From Thermodesulfobacteriota bacterium (GTDB taxonomy: Bacteria > Desulfobacterota > Anaeroferrophillalia > Anaeroferrophillales > Tharpellaceae): a DNA stretch of 33,000 nucleotides. Shown one piece after another: positions 17,467 to 25,856 of this stretch. A program made the position numbers and the translations under genes. The stretch lies in contig JANTGZ010000019.1 of NCBI GenBank assembly GCA_024762675.1, positions 1 to 33,000 on the forward strand. The letters are read 5' to 3'. A model generated the notes under the pieces. The model saw nothing but the letters and a program-made list of their open reading frames with translations. It had not been told where the DNA came from and searched no databases. Positions within the stretch are counted from its first letter, which is position 1. Each line of letters opens with the position of its first letter.

Positions 17467-18909
17467 ATGCTACTTATTGAATCCGTCGACAGACCGCCAT
17501 CAGCGGCAGCCCTTTTTCTCAAGCTCTCGGAAAAACCGGTTCCGGCCTGGCTTGACGCTAATATTGATGCCAAAAATCTTGGTCGTTATTCCTTTATGGC
17601 GGCTGATCCTTTCCTGAAAATCACCGCCTACGGCCACCAGATCATAGAGGAAAACTGCCTGAGTAGGGAGAAAACGGAACACCGAAGCCCTTTCTTCCCT
17701 TTTCTCGACAATCTGCAAAAGCGCTGGCGAAGACCTAAAGAGAGCGGTTTTCTCCCCTTCGAAAGCGGCCTTATCGGTTATCTGGGCTATGAACTCGGCC
17801 ATCAGGTCGAAGATTTTGCCCAAACGACAATCAACGACCTCAAGATGCCGGACGCCTTTTTCGCCGCTTACGACGCCCTGATCGCGATTGACCATCTGAC
17901 TGACACAACCTGGCTTTTAGCCAGCGGCCTGCCGGAAAAATCCGAGAGCCCGACGGCCCGTATACGGGCCCGGCGGCGGCTTGATGAACTACGGGAAATT
18001 GTGGTTGCGGCCCGAAGGGATGAAACAAAATCGACATTCAGAAAAAAAACGAACCCAAAGAAAACTAAACAGACAACCTCGGGCGAAGACCGTCTTGAAG
18101 CAAATTTCAGTTACTCCTCATACCAGACAGCAATCAAAAAAATCCTGGACTATATAGCGGCCGGAGACATCTACCAGGTCAATCTCTCACAACGTTTCGC
18201 CACCCCTTTCAGTGGCAGCCACAGGGACTTCTATCTCCATTTCCGCAACTTAAGCCCAGCCCCTTTCGGGGCCTACATTGAATCTGGTGAACACTGCATC
18301 ATGAGCAACTCGCCGGAACGCTACCTGCTCATCAACGGCGACTATATCGAGACCCGACCGATCAAAGGTACCCGGCCACGAGGCTCCACGGCTCAAAAGG
18401 ATGCTGATCTCGGCCAAGAACTGCTATTAAGCCCAAAAGACCGGGCCGAACATATCATGATTGTCGATCTTGAACGTAACGATCTCGGCCGGGTCGCCGA
18501 TTACGGCAGCGTCCATGTTCCCGAGATGCAGATTTTAGAAAGCTATGCCAATGTTCACCATATGGTCTCCACCGTAGCGGCCCGGATCCGGCCGGGGAAA
18601 AGCAGCAGTGACTGTCTTTACAACTCTTTTCCCGGCGGCTCAATCACAGGAGCCCCCAAGTTACGCTCGATGGAGATCATCGACGAACTCGAACCGACCT
18701 GCCGCGGCGTCTATACCGGTTCAATCGGCTATTTCGACTTTTCCGGCGATCTCGACTTCAATATCGCGATCCGAACCGCCATCGCCTGTAAAAACCATCT
18801 CTATTTCCAGGTCGGCGGCGGCATCGTTGCCGACTCCGACCCCAACGACGAATACCAGGAAACCCGCACCAAAGCGTCCGCCTTCCTTAAAGCCCTGATG
18901 ACTTCGTGA
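17467..18909 (+). CDS. pabB: Aminodeoxychorismate synthase component I
   Basis: A 480-residue chorismate-utilising enzyme of folate synthesis, which converts chorismate and ammonia to 4-amino-4-deoxychorismate with a PabA partner. The chorismate-binding domain shows GDIYQVNLSQRF (typical of PabB), SNSPERYL, ETRPIKGTRPRG, DLERNDLGRV, and SFPGGSITGAPK. The Lys in PIKGT separates PabB from TrpE, which has PIAGT. The frame is open back to a GTG at 17410, but that codon lies in a dispersed repeat; ATG 17467 after AAGG gives the normal N-terminus. A Lys-rich linker lies at about 190-205. No pabC lyase is fused. The partner pabA is not in the window. The gene may be read with corC-lnt. Confidence 0.9.
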   Translation: MLLIESVDRPPSAAALFLKLSEKPVPAWLDANIDAKNLGRYSFMAADPFLKITAYGHQIIEENCLSREKTEHRSPFFPFLDNLQKRWRRPKESGFLPFESGLIGYLGYELGHQVEDFAQTTINDLKMPDAFFAAYDALIAIDHLTDTTWLLASGLPEKSESPTARIRARRRLDELREIVVAARRDETKSTFRKKTNPKKTKQTTSGEDRLEANFSYSSYQTAIKKILDYIAAGDIYQVNLSQRFATPFSGSHRDFYLHFRNLSPAPFGAYIESGEHCIMSNSPERYLLINGDYIETRPIKGTRPRGSTAQKDADLGQELLLSPKDRAEHIMIVDLERNDLGRVADYGSVHVPEMQILESYANVHHMVSTVAARIRPGKSSSDCLYNSFPGGSITGAPKLRSMEIIDELEPTCRGVYTGSIGYFDFSGDLDFNIAIRTAIACKNHLYFQVGGGIVADSDPNDEYQETRTKASAFLKALMTS

Positions 18910-18968
18910 AAAATCCACGACACCCTGTCTGCTGGCAATCAACCCAGACGCACTCCCGAATCAACTCA

Positions 18969-19796
18969 TCACTCAGCTACGATGTCATTCAGACGCCAAT
19001 CGTATTCATAGGCGGAGATTGTCTCTAACGATTCCAGTCGTTTTTGCAACTGCGCATCCGCATATTTTTTTAGGTGCTTAATTACAGCCTGATCATTCTC
19101 ACCGAAATCACCGGCAAACCATTTATAGATACTGGAAACCACCAAGCTCTCGCCTTTAAAATGAAGACCCCGGGCATGATTAATAAAATCCCTGGCTCCC
19201 AGATCCAGAAGTCTTTCCAGATTTTTCACAGTATAAGCTTTAGGCTGCAGACTGGGACAACCGAGTGATGCGCAATTGACCGCATAATGAACCCGGGGAT
19301 CACCCCATATGGGCCTTAATATACGATGTTCAATATCATCAAGGCTCAGTTTGTGACCCTCTACCTCAAACAAAGCCTTCTTCCAGGGCCCTTTAACAAA
19401 CCAACCCGGGCTGATATTAATATCAAAAATACTTTTTACAGGGTAGTGATCAAGCACCACTTTAACCGTCAAGGCGTTATAAAGATTAATCCAAAAAGCT
19501 TTCTGTTGCGAACGGGTAAGGCTGGTTACCAAAACCCGGGACAAACTCTCGAGGTAATCATCAAGCCGTTTTTTATCATTCTGGCTGACCTTAGCGTAGG
19601 CCAAACGATTAATTCCATCCAGACTTTGCACCAAATTGAGATCAAGAAACTTCTGCCAAGACTGGTGGTCTACCTGTAGGGTAGAGGCCGAACCATGTGC
19701 CAGCCAAACCCGCCAAAGTTCAGCTTTTGGTGCCGCTTTGGCAATACTCACTGAAACCAGCAATAAAATCAACAAACCAAGCAGAAACTTTTTCAT
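18969..19796 (-). CDS. Secreted DUF547 protein
   Basis: A 275-residue protein with a signal peptide (Lys-Lys, hydrophobic core, AKA-A cleavage near residue 21), so periplasmic or outer-surface. The mature part is DUF547: AFWINLYNALTVKVVLDHYP (about 100-119) and NCASLGCPSL (174-183) are its hallmark stretches. The molecular role of DUF547 is not known; similarity of the core to cysteine-protease folds has been suggested for relatives, and the Cys pair at 175 and 180 is conserved. The start at 19796 is chosen because GGAGA lies six bases upstream and the signal peptide begins there; the frame is open further to 19895. It is convergent with pabB and divergent from the DUF4384 gene. Confidence 0.85.
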   Translation of the reverse strand: MKKFLLGLLILLLVSVSIAKAAPKAELWRVWLAHGSASTLQVDHQSWQKFLDLNLVQSLDGINRLAYAKVSQNDKKRLDDYLESLSRVLVTSLTRSQQKAFWINLYNALTVKVVLDHYPVKSIFDINISPGWFVKGPWKKALFEVEGHKLSLDDIEHRILRPIWGDPRVHYAVNCASLGCPSLQPKAYTVKNLERLLDLGARDFINHARGLHFKGESLVVSSIYKWFAGDFGENDQAVIKHLKKYADAQLQKRLESLETISAYEYDWRLNDIVAE

Positions 19797-19847
19797 GATT
19801 TCTCCATAATTAACAGGCTTGCATTTTACCAACAGCAGCACTATATA

Positions 19848-19876
19848 TTGACAAAATACGTCCTTTTTTTGATAAA
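19848..19876 (+). promoter_or_regulatory. Sigma70-type promoter of the DUF4384 gene
   Basis: TTGACA (19848-19853), 17 bases, then GATAAA (19871-19876). The start would lie about 60 bases before the ATG at 19942. Confidence 0.5.
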
Positions 19877-19941
19877 AACCGGCAACATTGAACAAAACAA
19901 TTTGCTTTACCTACAATTTGTAAAAAACGAGGGATTTCGTA

Positions 19942-21387
19942 ATGGTAAAGAATTTTTCTCAATTTTCAAGTAAAATCCCCATCCTGATTATGCTGGTTTT
20001 TGCTCTCCTCGTAACGCCATCGATAACCAAAGCCGGTTTCTGGGATACCGATCCGGAAAAAGTAAATCTGGACGATGCCGTCAGCGACCTCTGTAAAACC
20101 CTGGCCGGCCAGGTCAACTTAAAGCTCCAACCGGTGTTTATAAGCACCAACGATTTTTTTGATGCTCACAGCGGCCTCAGCCTACCGTTAGCGGTGCAAT
20201 TACGGGGCAAATTTATAACCGAGATGAAACGGCGGGGCGCCCGGGTTCTGTTGCCGGGAAGTGATGAAGATCAATACCTGATTCTCCAGGGAACCTGGCA
20301 AAAAGAGGGGAAATTTCTGGCCCTGGATCTTAAAATAATGGAGATCGGTAAGGATGGCCCCGAAGCCGTGGCTGCCGCCAGCAGCAAAATCCTCTTAACC
20401 CGGATAGATAAGACGGCTCTGATCGCCGACCTTGACTCCTGGGGACGTTACCTGGTGCGCAAGTTGGAAAGCCAGGTACGTGACCGTAAGCGCCAAAGCG
20501 TCTACTTGCGAAAGTTTAAACCCAAAGGAGAACTTCTGAGCCAACCGGATCTGGCCCTCTACCTTAATGACTGGATTCGTCCGGCCCTGGCTGAAAGCAA
20601 TCTCTTTCGTGCTCTTGATCCACAGCAAGACCTTAAAAATCTCAATGTGGAACAGTTACGAACCCGGGGTTTACGCCAAAGTCGCGGTATCAGGCCGGAT
20701 CTGAAAAGTGAAACTGACTTGACCGCCGACCTGTTACAATCCGACACTGAACTTTGGGGCAGTGCTTGGCGCAATCGTGACAAACTCGAAATCCGGGCTT
20801 CGATTCTAAACACCATCGGTCGCCAGGTTACAGCGGCTACGGTAGCAGTTCCCGACACCCTGTTTCCCAACTATCTGGTTACTACAAATGCTCCCAAAAA
20901 GATTGAAGCCGATGCCATTTCAATGCCTGCAGGCCATATTTGCAAAGGTGGCTTGAAGGTCGAGATCAGCACCAACCGCGGCGACAACCTTCCTCGTTAC
21001 CGCCAGGGAGAGCAGATCCGTTTCCTGATCCGCATCAACCGGGACGCCTGGATCTATATATTTTACTTAAACCCGGACGGCTCAGCCCTTCTTCTCTACC
21101 CCCTCGACAACAAAAATCAACCTGATGCCAACTCGCTCCGCTTACAGGCCAACCGACTTTTAGTTCTGCCCGATGATGGCTGCCCTTACGATTTAAAAGT
21201 CAGCGAGCCTTTCGGCAACGACCAGGTAATGGTCATCGCCAGCGAAAAACGCATGCCTCTGCCGACAGAAGAATCACCCCGTTGGCAAAAATCAAATGAG
21301 CTGCTCGATGACTTACGCAACCAAATGCTCCGAGAAAACTGCGGTTATGCTGAAGCTAAAATTGAATTGATTACGAAACCACGCTGA
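19942..21387 (+). CDS. Exported protein with FlgO-like N-terminal part and C-terminal DUF4384
   Basis: A 481-residue exported protein. The signal peptide ends near ITKA-GF (residue 31). Residues about 40-330 hold two stretches that look like FlgO-type lipid/outer-membrane-associated domains (VSDLCKTLAGQ and a repeated strand-rich pattern), a weak assignment. Residues about 355-450 are DUF4384: GEQIRFLIRINRDAWIYIFY, PDGSALLLYP, DGCPYDLKVSEPFGNDQVMVIAS. DUF4384 is often fused to caspase-like peptidases or found beside them; here the caspase-fold lipoprotein gene is convergent and ends only seven bases away. GAGGG lies about nine bases before the ATG. The protein is probably periplasmic and may be a partner or substrate of the caspase-like protein. 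That link is inferred. Confidence 0.8.
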   Translation: MVKNFSQFSSKIPILIMLVFALLVTPSITKAGFWDTDPEKVNLDDAVSDLCKTLAGQVNLKLQPVFISTNDFFDAHSGLSLPLAVQLRGKFITEMKRRGARVLLPGSDEDQYLILQGTWQKEGKFLALDLKIMEIGKDGPEAVAAASSKILLTRIDKTALIADLDSWGRYLVRKLESQVRDRKRQSVYLRKFKPKGELLSQPDLALYLNDWIRPALAESNLFRALDPQQDLKNLNVEQLRTRGLRQSRGIRPDLKSETDLTADLLQSDTELWGSAWRNRDKLEIRASILNTIGRQVTAATVAVPDTLFPNYLVTTNAPKKIEADAISMPAGHICKGGLKVEISTNRGDNLPRYRQGEQIRFLIRINRDAWIYIFYLNPDGSALLLYPLDNKNQPDANSLRLQANRLLVLPDDGCPYDLKVSEPFGNDQVMVIASEKRMPLPTEESPRWQKSNELLDDLRNQMLRENCGYAEAKIELITKPR

Positions 21388-21394
21388 ATAGGAT

Positions 21395-22735
21395 TCACTG
21401 TAAAAGTCTGAGATTTTTAGAGGCATATTTCTTCAGTTTCCGATTACTTGATTTTTCTACCTGGCGCAGAGTGGCGGCGTAACGTTTCTGTTTGGAATGG
21501 CCCAAAGTTTTACAAAACCAAGCCATAACATCGACATGGTGTCTATCCTTGAGATTGCGCTGATAGCCTTTTAAAAGTTCCTGATTGACAACATCGAGCA
21601 GAACTTTATTGGATGAATGGGAGCGGATAATTTTTTTCGCCGCATAACGCCGATCTTTAGTGTTAGACGACTTCAACATCTTGATATATTTCGTTATTTC
21701 TGGAGAGTGAGCCGGTTTTTTAACGGCCGGCGACTGCGGTTTAGCCACATGAGCCGCTTTTATCGGCTCCGGTGAGGCTTCCTTTTGGATCTCCGGTTCA
21801 GGTTTAATAGTGATCGGAGCGATTTTTTCCACTGCCTTTGCCGGTGGTGGTTGAACTGATGACGTTGCCATCTCCCGGTTTTTACTGTCGGCAGAGGGCT
21901 GAAAATGGAAACTGCCCATCAAGGAAGATGATTCCCAAGGTGTCTGCTGACCATCGGTATCATTGACCACACCAATCCGAACCTGTTTAAAGACCTCCTC
22001 AATACTAAGGTCAGAGCGTTCTATATTAGCCAGCAGATGCTTTGTATAAATGCCGTTACTGCCCTCCCCATCCGCCGCTACCGAACCCGGCGCCGTAGCG
22101 AAAGCCAATAAAGTTCCCCGAGGTGCATCGACTAAAGCCAGACCTTTAGAGACGCTCCGAAAACTCCGAGAAAAGGGGTTGTCACGACAGGCATCAAGAA
22201 CAACGATATTGAGAGGGCAACGGGCATCCTCCATCTTGCTCAGCACCCTGCCTAAATCAAGGGCCTCAAACTCGACATCAGCTTCCGTCTCTAAAACTGC
22301 ATCGACCGGAATCAGGTAGTTGCGACCTTTAACCTGAATGCCGTGCCCGGCATAGTAGAAAAGACCAACGTCGGCCTGACGCAGTTTACGACCAAAACTG
22401 TTCAACATAGTTACCATCGACCGGCGCCCGCCGTTTTCGACCAACTCGACCTCAAAATCGAGCCGCCGCAGCAGACGAGCCATGGCTTGAGCATCATTAA
22501 CCGGATTTTTTAGCTGTGACTTCTCATATTCACTGTTCCCGATAACCACCGCCAGTCGCCGCTGATGAGCAACGGATGCACTCTTGCTGACCGCCTGAAT
22601 CCCCCGCATACTGCGACTCTGGCCCTGACCGCTCGCCTCTCCTTGAGTATCATCGCCACAAGATGACAAAATCCCGATTCCAGGCAGCAAAAGAATCAAG
22701 ATTACCCATACATACAATCTTCGGGCTCTTTTCAT
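21395..22735 (-). CDS. Caspase-fold (peptidase C14) lipoprotein
   Basis: A 446-residue predicted lipoprotein: lipobox LSSC with Cys26 after a hydrophobic core. The caspase-like domain (about 60-285) has RRLAVVIGNSEY, the catalytic His131 in YYAGHGIQ, and the catalytic Cys183 in VLDACRDNP, so both dyad residues are present and activity is likely. A Pro-rich linker (about 290-350) leads to a basic C-terminal helical region that resembles HEAT-like repeats. The start at 22735 is chosen because GGGAGG lies eight bases upstream; a frame start at 22756 would swallow this site. The gene follows the amidohydrolase by 27 bases and converges on the DUF4384 gene. Bacterial caspase homologs cleave after basic or acidic residues; the target here is unknown. 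Confidence 0.88.
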   Translation of the reverse strand: MKRARRLYVWVILILLLPGIGILSSCGDDTQGEASGQGQSRSMRGIQAVSKSASVAHQRRLAVVIGNSEYEKSQLKNPVNDAQAMARLLRRLDFEVELVENGGRRSMVTMLNSFGRKLRQADVGLFYYAGHGIQVKGRNYLIPVDAVLETEADVEFEALDLGRVLSKMEDARCPLNIVVLDACRDNPFSRSFRSVSKGLALVDAPRGTLLAFATAPGSVAADGEGSNGIYTKHLLANIERSDLSIEEVFKQVRIGVVNDTDGQQTPWESSSLMGSFHFQPSADSKNREMATSSVQPPPAKAVEKIAPITIKPEPEIQKEASPEPIKAAHVAKPQSPAVKKPAHSPEITKYIKMLKSSNTKDRRYAAKKIIRSHSSNKVLLDVVNQELLKGYQRNLKDRHHVDVMAWFCKTLGHSKQKRYAATLRQVEKSSNRKLKKYASKNLRLLQ

Positions 22736-22762
22736 TTTATGATCCTCCCAGCGCAAACAAAT

Positions 22763-23593
22763 CTACTCAAAATCCGACAGAAGCCGTCGAGCATTGTTGA
22801 TGAAAATGTTCTCAAGGAGATCTTCCGACAAACCCAGATCTCCAATCTTCACAGCATTAGCAGCGACTCCCGGAACTCCGGGAAAATCGGTGCCGAAGAG
22901 AAAGCGGTGACTCAATTTCGCCATTTTGGGATAATAACTTAACAGTTTTTTAGGCGGCAACCCCGAGAGATCGATATAGACGTTTTCATGCCGCAGAACC
23001 ATAAACTCGGCCTGAGGGTACCAAAAGTTGCGGCCGCCGTGACAAAGAATCAGATTTAAAGAGGGAAAATCTACCGCCACATCATCAAAATCATAGGGAT
23101 CGGCATGACGCAGCCGAGTTCCGGGAAAAATCGAAGTACCGGCATGCAGCATGAGCGGCAAATTGCGATCCTGGCAGATTTCATAAACCGGATAGAGGCG
23201 TTGATCATTTACTCGATGTTGACAGTGCACCCCATGGATTTTCAAGCCCTTGACCCCGAGAGCCAGTTGACGTTCAAATTCAGCCACCGGATCGAGATGA
23301 ATTTCTGGATTTAAAGCCCCGAAAGGAATGTACTGCGGATAGCGCTGATTAACGGCAATCGCCCTCTCAACCGGCATCACCCCGGCCGTATGCAGAGCGT
23401 ACTCCGGCAACAAAACCCCACCGACAACCCCCTCATCAACTAAAACCTGATGAAAGGCATCAATATCAAGAGAACCATCCGGCGCATAAATCTTACCCGA
23501 GTAAGGACCAGTCTCCATCCAGAGGCGGCGGGCCTCCGATGACCATTCATCATAATGGCCAACATGAAGATGAAAGTCAAAAATTTTCCGCAT
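22763..23593 (-). CDS. Amidohydrolase (TIM-barrel metal-dependent hydrolase)
   Basis: A 276-residue protein of the amidohydrolase-2 family. The metal ligands are visible: His8 and His10 in FHLHVG, His150 in LMLHAG, His185 in ILCHGG, and Asp236 in GTDFPG. The family includes decarboxylases and lactone or amide hydrolases, so the reaction cannot be named from sequence. No signal peptide is present, so it is cytoplasmic. The ribosome site is weak. It is the first gene of a pair with the caspase-fold lipoprotein, 27 bases downstream, but the pairing may be chance. A dispersed repeat lies just upstream of the start. Confidence 0.85.
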   Translation of the reverse strand: MRKIFDFHLHVGHYDEWSSEARRLWMETGPYSGKIYAPDGSLDIDAFHQVLVDEGVVGGVLLPEYALHTAGVMPVERAIAVNQRYPQYIPFGALNPEIHLDPVAEFERQLALGVKGLKIHGVHCQHRVNDQRLYPVYEICQDRNLPLMLHAGTSIFPGTRLRHADPYDFDDVAVDFPSLNLILCHGGRNFWYPQAEFMVLRHENVYIDLSGLPPKKLLSYYPKMAKLSHRFLFGTDFPGVPGVAANAVKIGDLGLSEDLLENIFINNARRLLSDFE

Positions 23594-23620
23594 ACAGCAA
23601 ATACCGATTTAGTTAAGGTT

Positions 23621-23700
23621 GTCTTAAAAAATTAGAACTTTTGTTTAAGTGCAAAGCTGGTGAAATTGGGAAAAAGGAAATTTTTCAAGGTAGCTTTAAG
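23621..23700 (+). repeat. Dispersed repeat copy 2
   Basis: It starts GTCTTAAAAAATTAGAACTT and ends AAAAAGGAAATTTTTCAAGG, matching the two ends of the copy at 17279-17420 with scattered mismatches but lacking its middle part. Bases 23701-23883 hold no recognised gene; a 63-codon minus-strand frame at 23763-23954 runs into the ATPase gene and looks spurious. Confidence 0.5.
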
Positions 23701-23883
23701 AATTAACCCAACTCTCAACATCTCTTATATAGATTTTGCCACAAGAAACGACAAATGGCAACTTAACATAATATTATTTCGGAAACAACGTATTGTGAGG
23801 AGAGGCGTTGCCTTGTGAGATCATCCATTTCAGGCAAAGAGAGCTCTGCCTCAAATCCGACAACTGCTATTTCCTCTATAGGC

Positions 23884-24918
23884 TTACAACAGGTGAACAG
23901 CGGTTGCTTTAAATGAAATGAAAAAGCCGTCATCGACTGCGAGCTCAAGGTCAAAGAAAGCGTGGTTGGTGATAACCGCCGTAAAGATAAGAGAATTTAC
24001 CGCAAAATCGATTTCGTAGAAAAAACCGTGGCTGCGAATGGCGGCAACACTTCCGGCAAAGGAATTTTGGACACTGGAAACTAATGGTTCTTTGCTCAAG
24101 ATCAGGTCTTCCGGACGAATGGCGACATAACCTTGTAAACCTTCGGCCTCTCTACCAACCTTAATCTCCAAGCCCGCAACTCGAGCCATTGAACCCGAAA
24201 ATTCGACTTTGAAAAGATTTTTCATGCCGACAAAATCTGCAACCATGGTTGAGGTCGGCCGACAGAATATCTCTTCAATACCTCCTACCTGTTCAAGCTC
24301 TCCCTGATTCATAACGGCGGCCCGCTGGGCCAGTGAAAGGGCTTCGGAAAAATCATGGGTCACCATCAAGAAAGTGGCGCCACTCGCTTGATGCAGGGAT
24401 TTCAGGTGGGCCCGCAAATCCTGGCGAAAATTGGGGTCAAGAGCGGAAAGGGGCTCGTCGAGCAACAAAATATCGGGACTCACGGCCAGAGCTCGGGCCA
24501 AGGCTACACGCTGCTGCTCACCGCCACTCAGGGTAGCGGGATAGCGTTGCAGAAGTGGGTTTAAATTTAATCGGCCAACGAGATCATCAATCGGTGCAGC
24601 CCCCTTTTCATGGAGATGAAAACGGAGACCGTATCGGATATTATCAAGCACTGTAAGGTGAGGAAAAAGGGCGTAATCCTGATAGACAATGCTGATGCCC
24701 CGCTTTTCCGGCGGCAGATTTGTGATCTTTCGATCATCAATGAAAATATCTCCCCCGGTAATCGGCACAAGACCAACCAGTGCTTCTAAAAGCACACTCT
24801 TTCCAGCTCCGGTGGGTCCCATCAGAGCAAAGAAATCACCGGGTTCCAGGGTCAGGTTGATATCTCGCAAATGAAATGAGCCAAGATCGACAACCAGGTT
24901 CTCTATTCTGATGGTCAT
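23884..24918 (-). CDS. Tungstate/molybdate ABC transporter, ATP-binding protein (WtpC/ModC-like)
   Basis: A 344-residue ABC ATPase that powers the importer formed with the permease and solute-binding protein encoded just upstream. Walker A is GPTGAGKS (34-41), the Q-loop has Gln80 in VYQDYALFPHLTV, the signature is LSGGEQQRVALARAL (130-144), Walker B is ILLLDEP (150-156), and His188 is the switch residue. The C-terminal ~100 residues are a TOBE-like domain, which in ModC-type proteins binds molybdate or tungstate and gates uptake. The start at 24918 overlaps the permease stop (ATGA); the frame is open upstream but that part lies in the permease gene. Choice between tungstate and molybdate cannot be settled by reading. 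Confidence 0.93.
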   Translation of the reverse strand: MTIRIENLVVDLGSFHLRDINLTLEPGDFFALMGPTGAGKSVLLEALVGLVPITGGDIFIDDRKITNLPPEKRGISIVYQDYALFPHLTVLDNIRYGLRFHLHEKGAAPIDDLVGRLNLNPLLQRYPATLSGGEQQRVALARALAVSPDILLLDEPLSALDPNFRQDLRAHLKSLHQASGATFLMVTHDFSEALSLAQRAAVMNQGELEQVGGIEEIFCRPTSTMVADFVGMKNLFKVEFSGSMARVAGLEIKVGREAEGLQGYVAIRPEDLILSKEPLVSSVQNSFAGSVAAIRSHGFFYEIDFAVNSLIFTAVITNHAFFDLELAVDDGFFISFKATAVHLL

Positions 24919-25712
24919 CGCCGGCTCCCGATATTGATCTTTTTCGAGCTTCTGCCAACAAGCCTCAACGAGATAAAAAGTAACAGGCAGACGACTATCA
25001 GCCAGACTGCGACTGGCTGAGAATAACGCAAACCAAACGATTGAAAACGCTCGAACATCAGAACCGGAGCGATCATCGGGTGGTAGGCAATAATGACAAC
25101 TGCACCGAACTCGCTGATCGCCCGGGCACAGCACATGATAATTCCGCTTAAGATCGAACGCCAGGCCAAGGGAAAAGTGATACCGATGAAGGTGGCAAAC
25201 ATCGAAGCACCGAGACTCCTGGAGACATGTTCGAGGCGGGGGGAAACCGAAGCAAAACCCTCCTTGGCCGCTTGCAGATAAAAAGGCAGACCGACAAAAG
25301 TCATGACCATGATAATGCCGGACGGACTGCCGACAATACGAATTCCCAACTCCTGCATGACTCGGCCGAGCCAGAAGTTTTTACCAACCAAGCCAAGCAG
25401 AGCAATACCGACCACCGGATGCGGAATCACAATCGGCAGGTCAACAATCGCCTCAACAATTTTTTTGCCGCGAAATTGGCTACGGGCCAGGAGGTAGGCC
25501 AGAGGGGTGCCGAAAACAAAGCAGATTAGGGCGGCACTGATACCCGTATAGAGACTGAGCCAGATCGAACGGTAGACATCAGGTTCACAAATCGTTTCCC
25601 ACAGTGAGGCTAACGATGGCGCTGAGAGCATCCGCAGAAGCGGAACCGTGATGAAAACCAGAACAATAAAGCTGCTCGCCAGAGCGAACCAGAGAAAAGA
25701 TTCTTTACGCAC
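24915..25712 (-). CDS. Tungstate/molybdate ABC transporter permease (WtpB/ModB-like)
   Basis: A 265-residue inner-membrane permease with about six transmembrane helices. The EAA loop, which docks on the ATPase, reads SRSLGASMFATFIGITFPLA (about 176-195). The stretches LPIVIPHPVVGIALL and ARAISEFGAVVIIAYHPMIAPVL are typical of molybdate/tungstate/sulfate permeases. The start is GTG at 25712, with AAGG five bases upstream. The stop overlaps the ATPase start by four bases. A hairpin repeat lies between it and the upstream binding-protein gene, which may lower permease expression relative to the binding protein. Confidence 0.92.
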   Translation of the reverse strand: MRKESFLWFALASSFIVLVFITVPLLRMLSAPSLASLWETICEPDVYRSIWLSLYTGISAALICFVFGTPLAYLLARSQFRGKKIVEAIVDLPIVIPHPVVGIALLGLVGKNFWLGRVMQELGIRIVGSPSGIIMVMTFVGLPFYLQAAKEGFASVSPRLEHVSRSLGASMFATFIGITFPLAWRSILSGIIMCCARAISEFGAVVIIAYHPMIAPVLMFERFQSFGLRYSQPVAVWLIVVCLLLFISLRLVGRSSKKINIGSRR

Positions 25713-25758
25713 AAGCCTTAAACCAGCCGAGTCAAAGTTAAACAGATAATCTTATTGC

Positions 25759-25823
25759 ACCACGAAGACGCAAAGGTCACGAAGTTTTAAAGCCCTTCTT
25801 CGTTCTCTTCGCGCCTTCGTGGT
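25759..25823. repeat. Inverted repeat of 26-base arms (CACGAAG-type hairpin)
   Basis: ACCACGAAGACGCAAAGG and following bases (25759-25784) pair with 25798-25823; the reverse complement of the right arm reads ACCACGAAGGCGCGAAG, giving about 21 of 26 matches. The loop is 13 bases. It lies between the binding-protein and permease genes and has no T-run, so it looks like a REP-like element or mRNA processing hairpin rather than a full terminator. Confidence 0.75.
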
Positions 25824-25856
25824 AAAGTAATATTTTGAATTAAAGTCAACTGCTAA

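Noticed and set aside
23763-23954. 63-codon minus-strand frame after the ATPase gene
   Set aside because: It starts within the ATPase gene, has no ribosome site and resembles nothing known.
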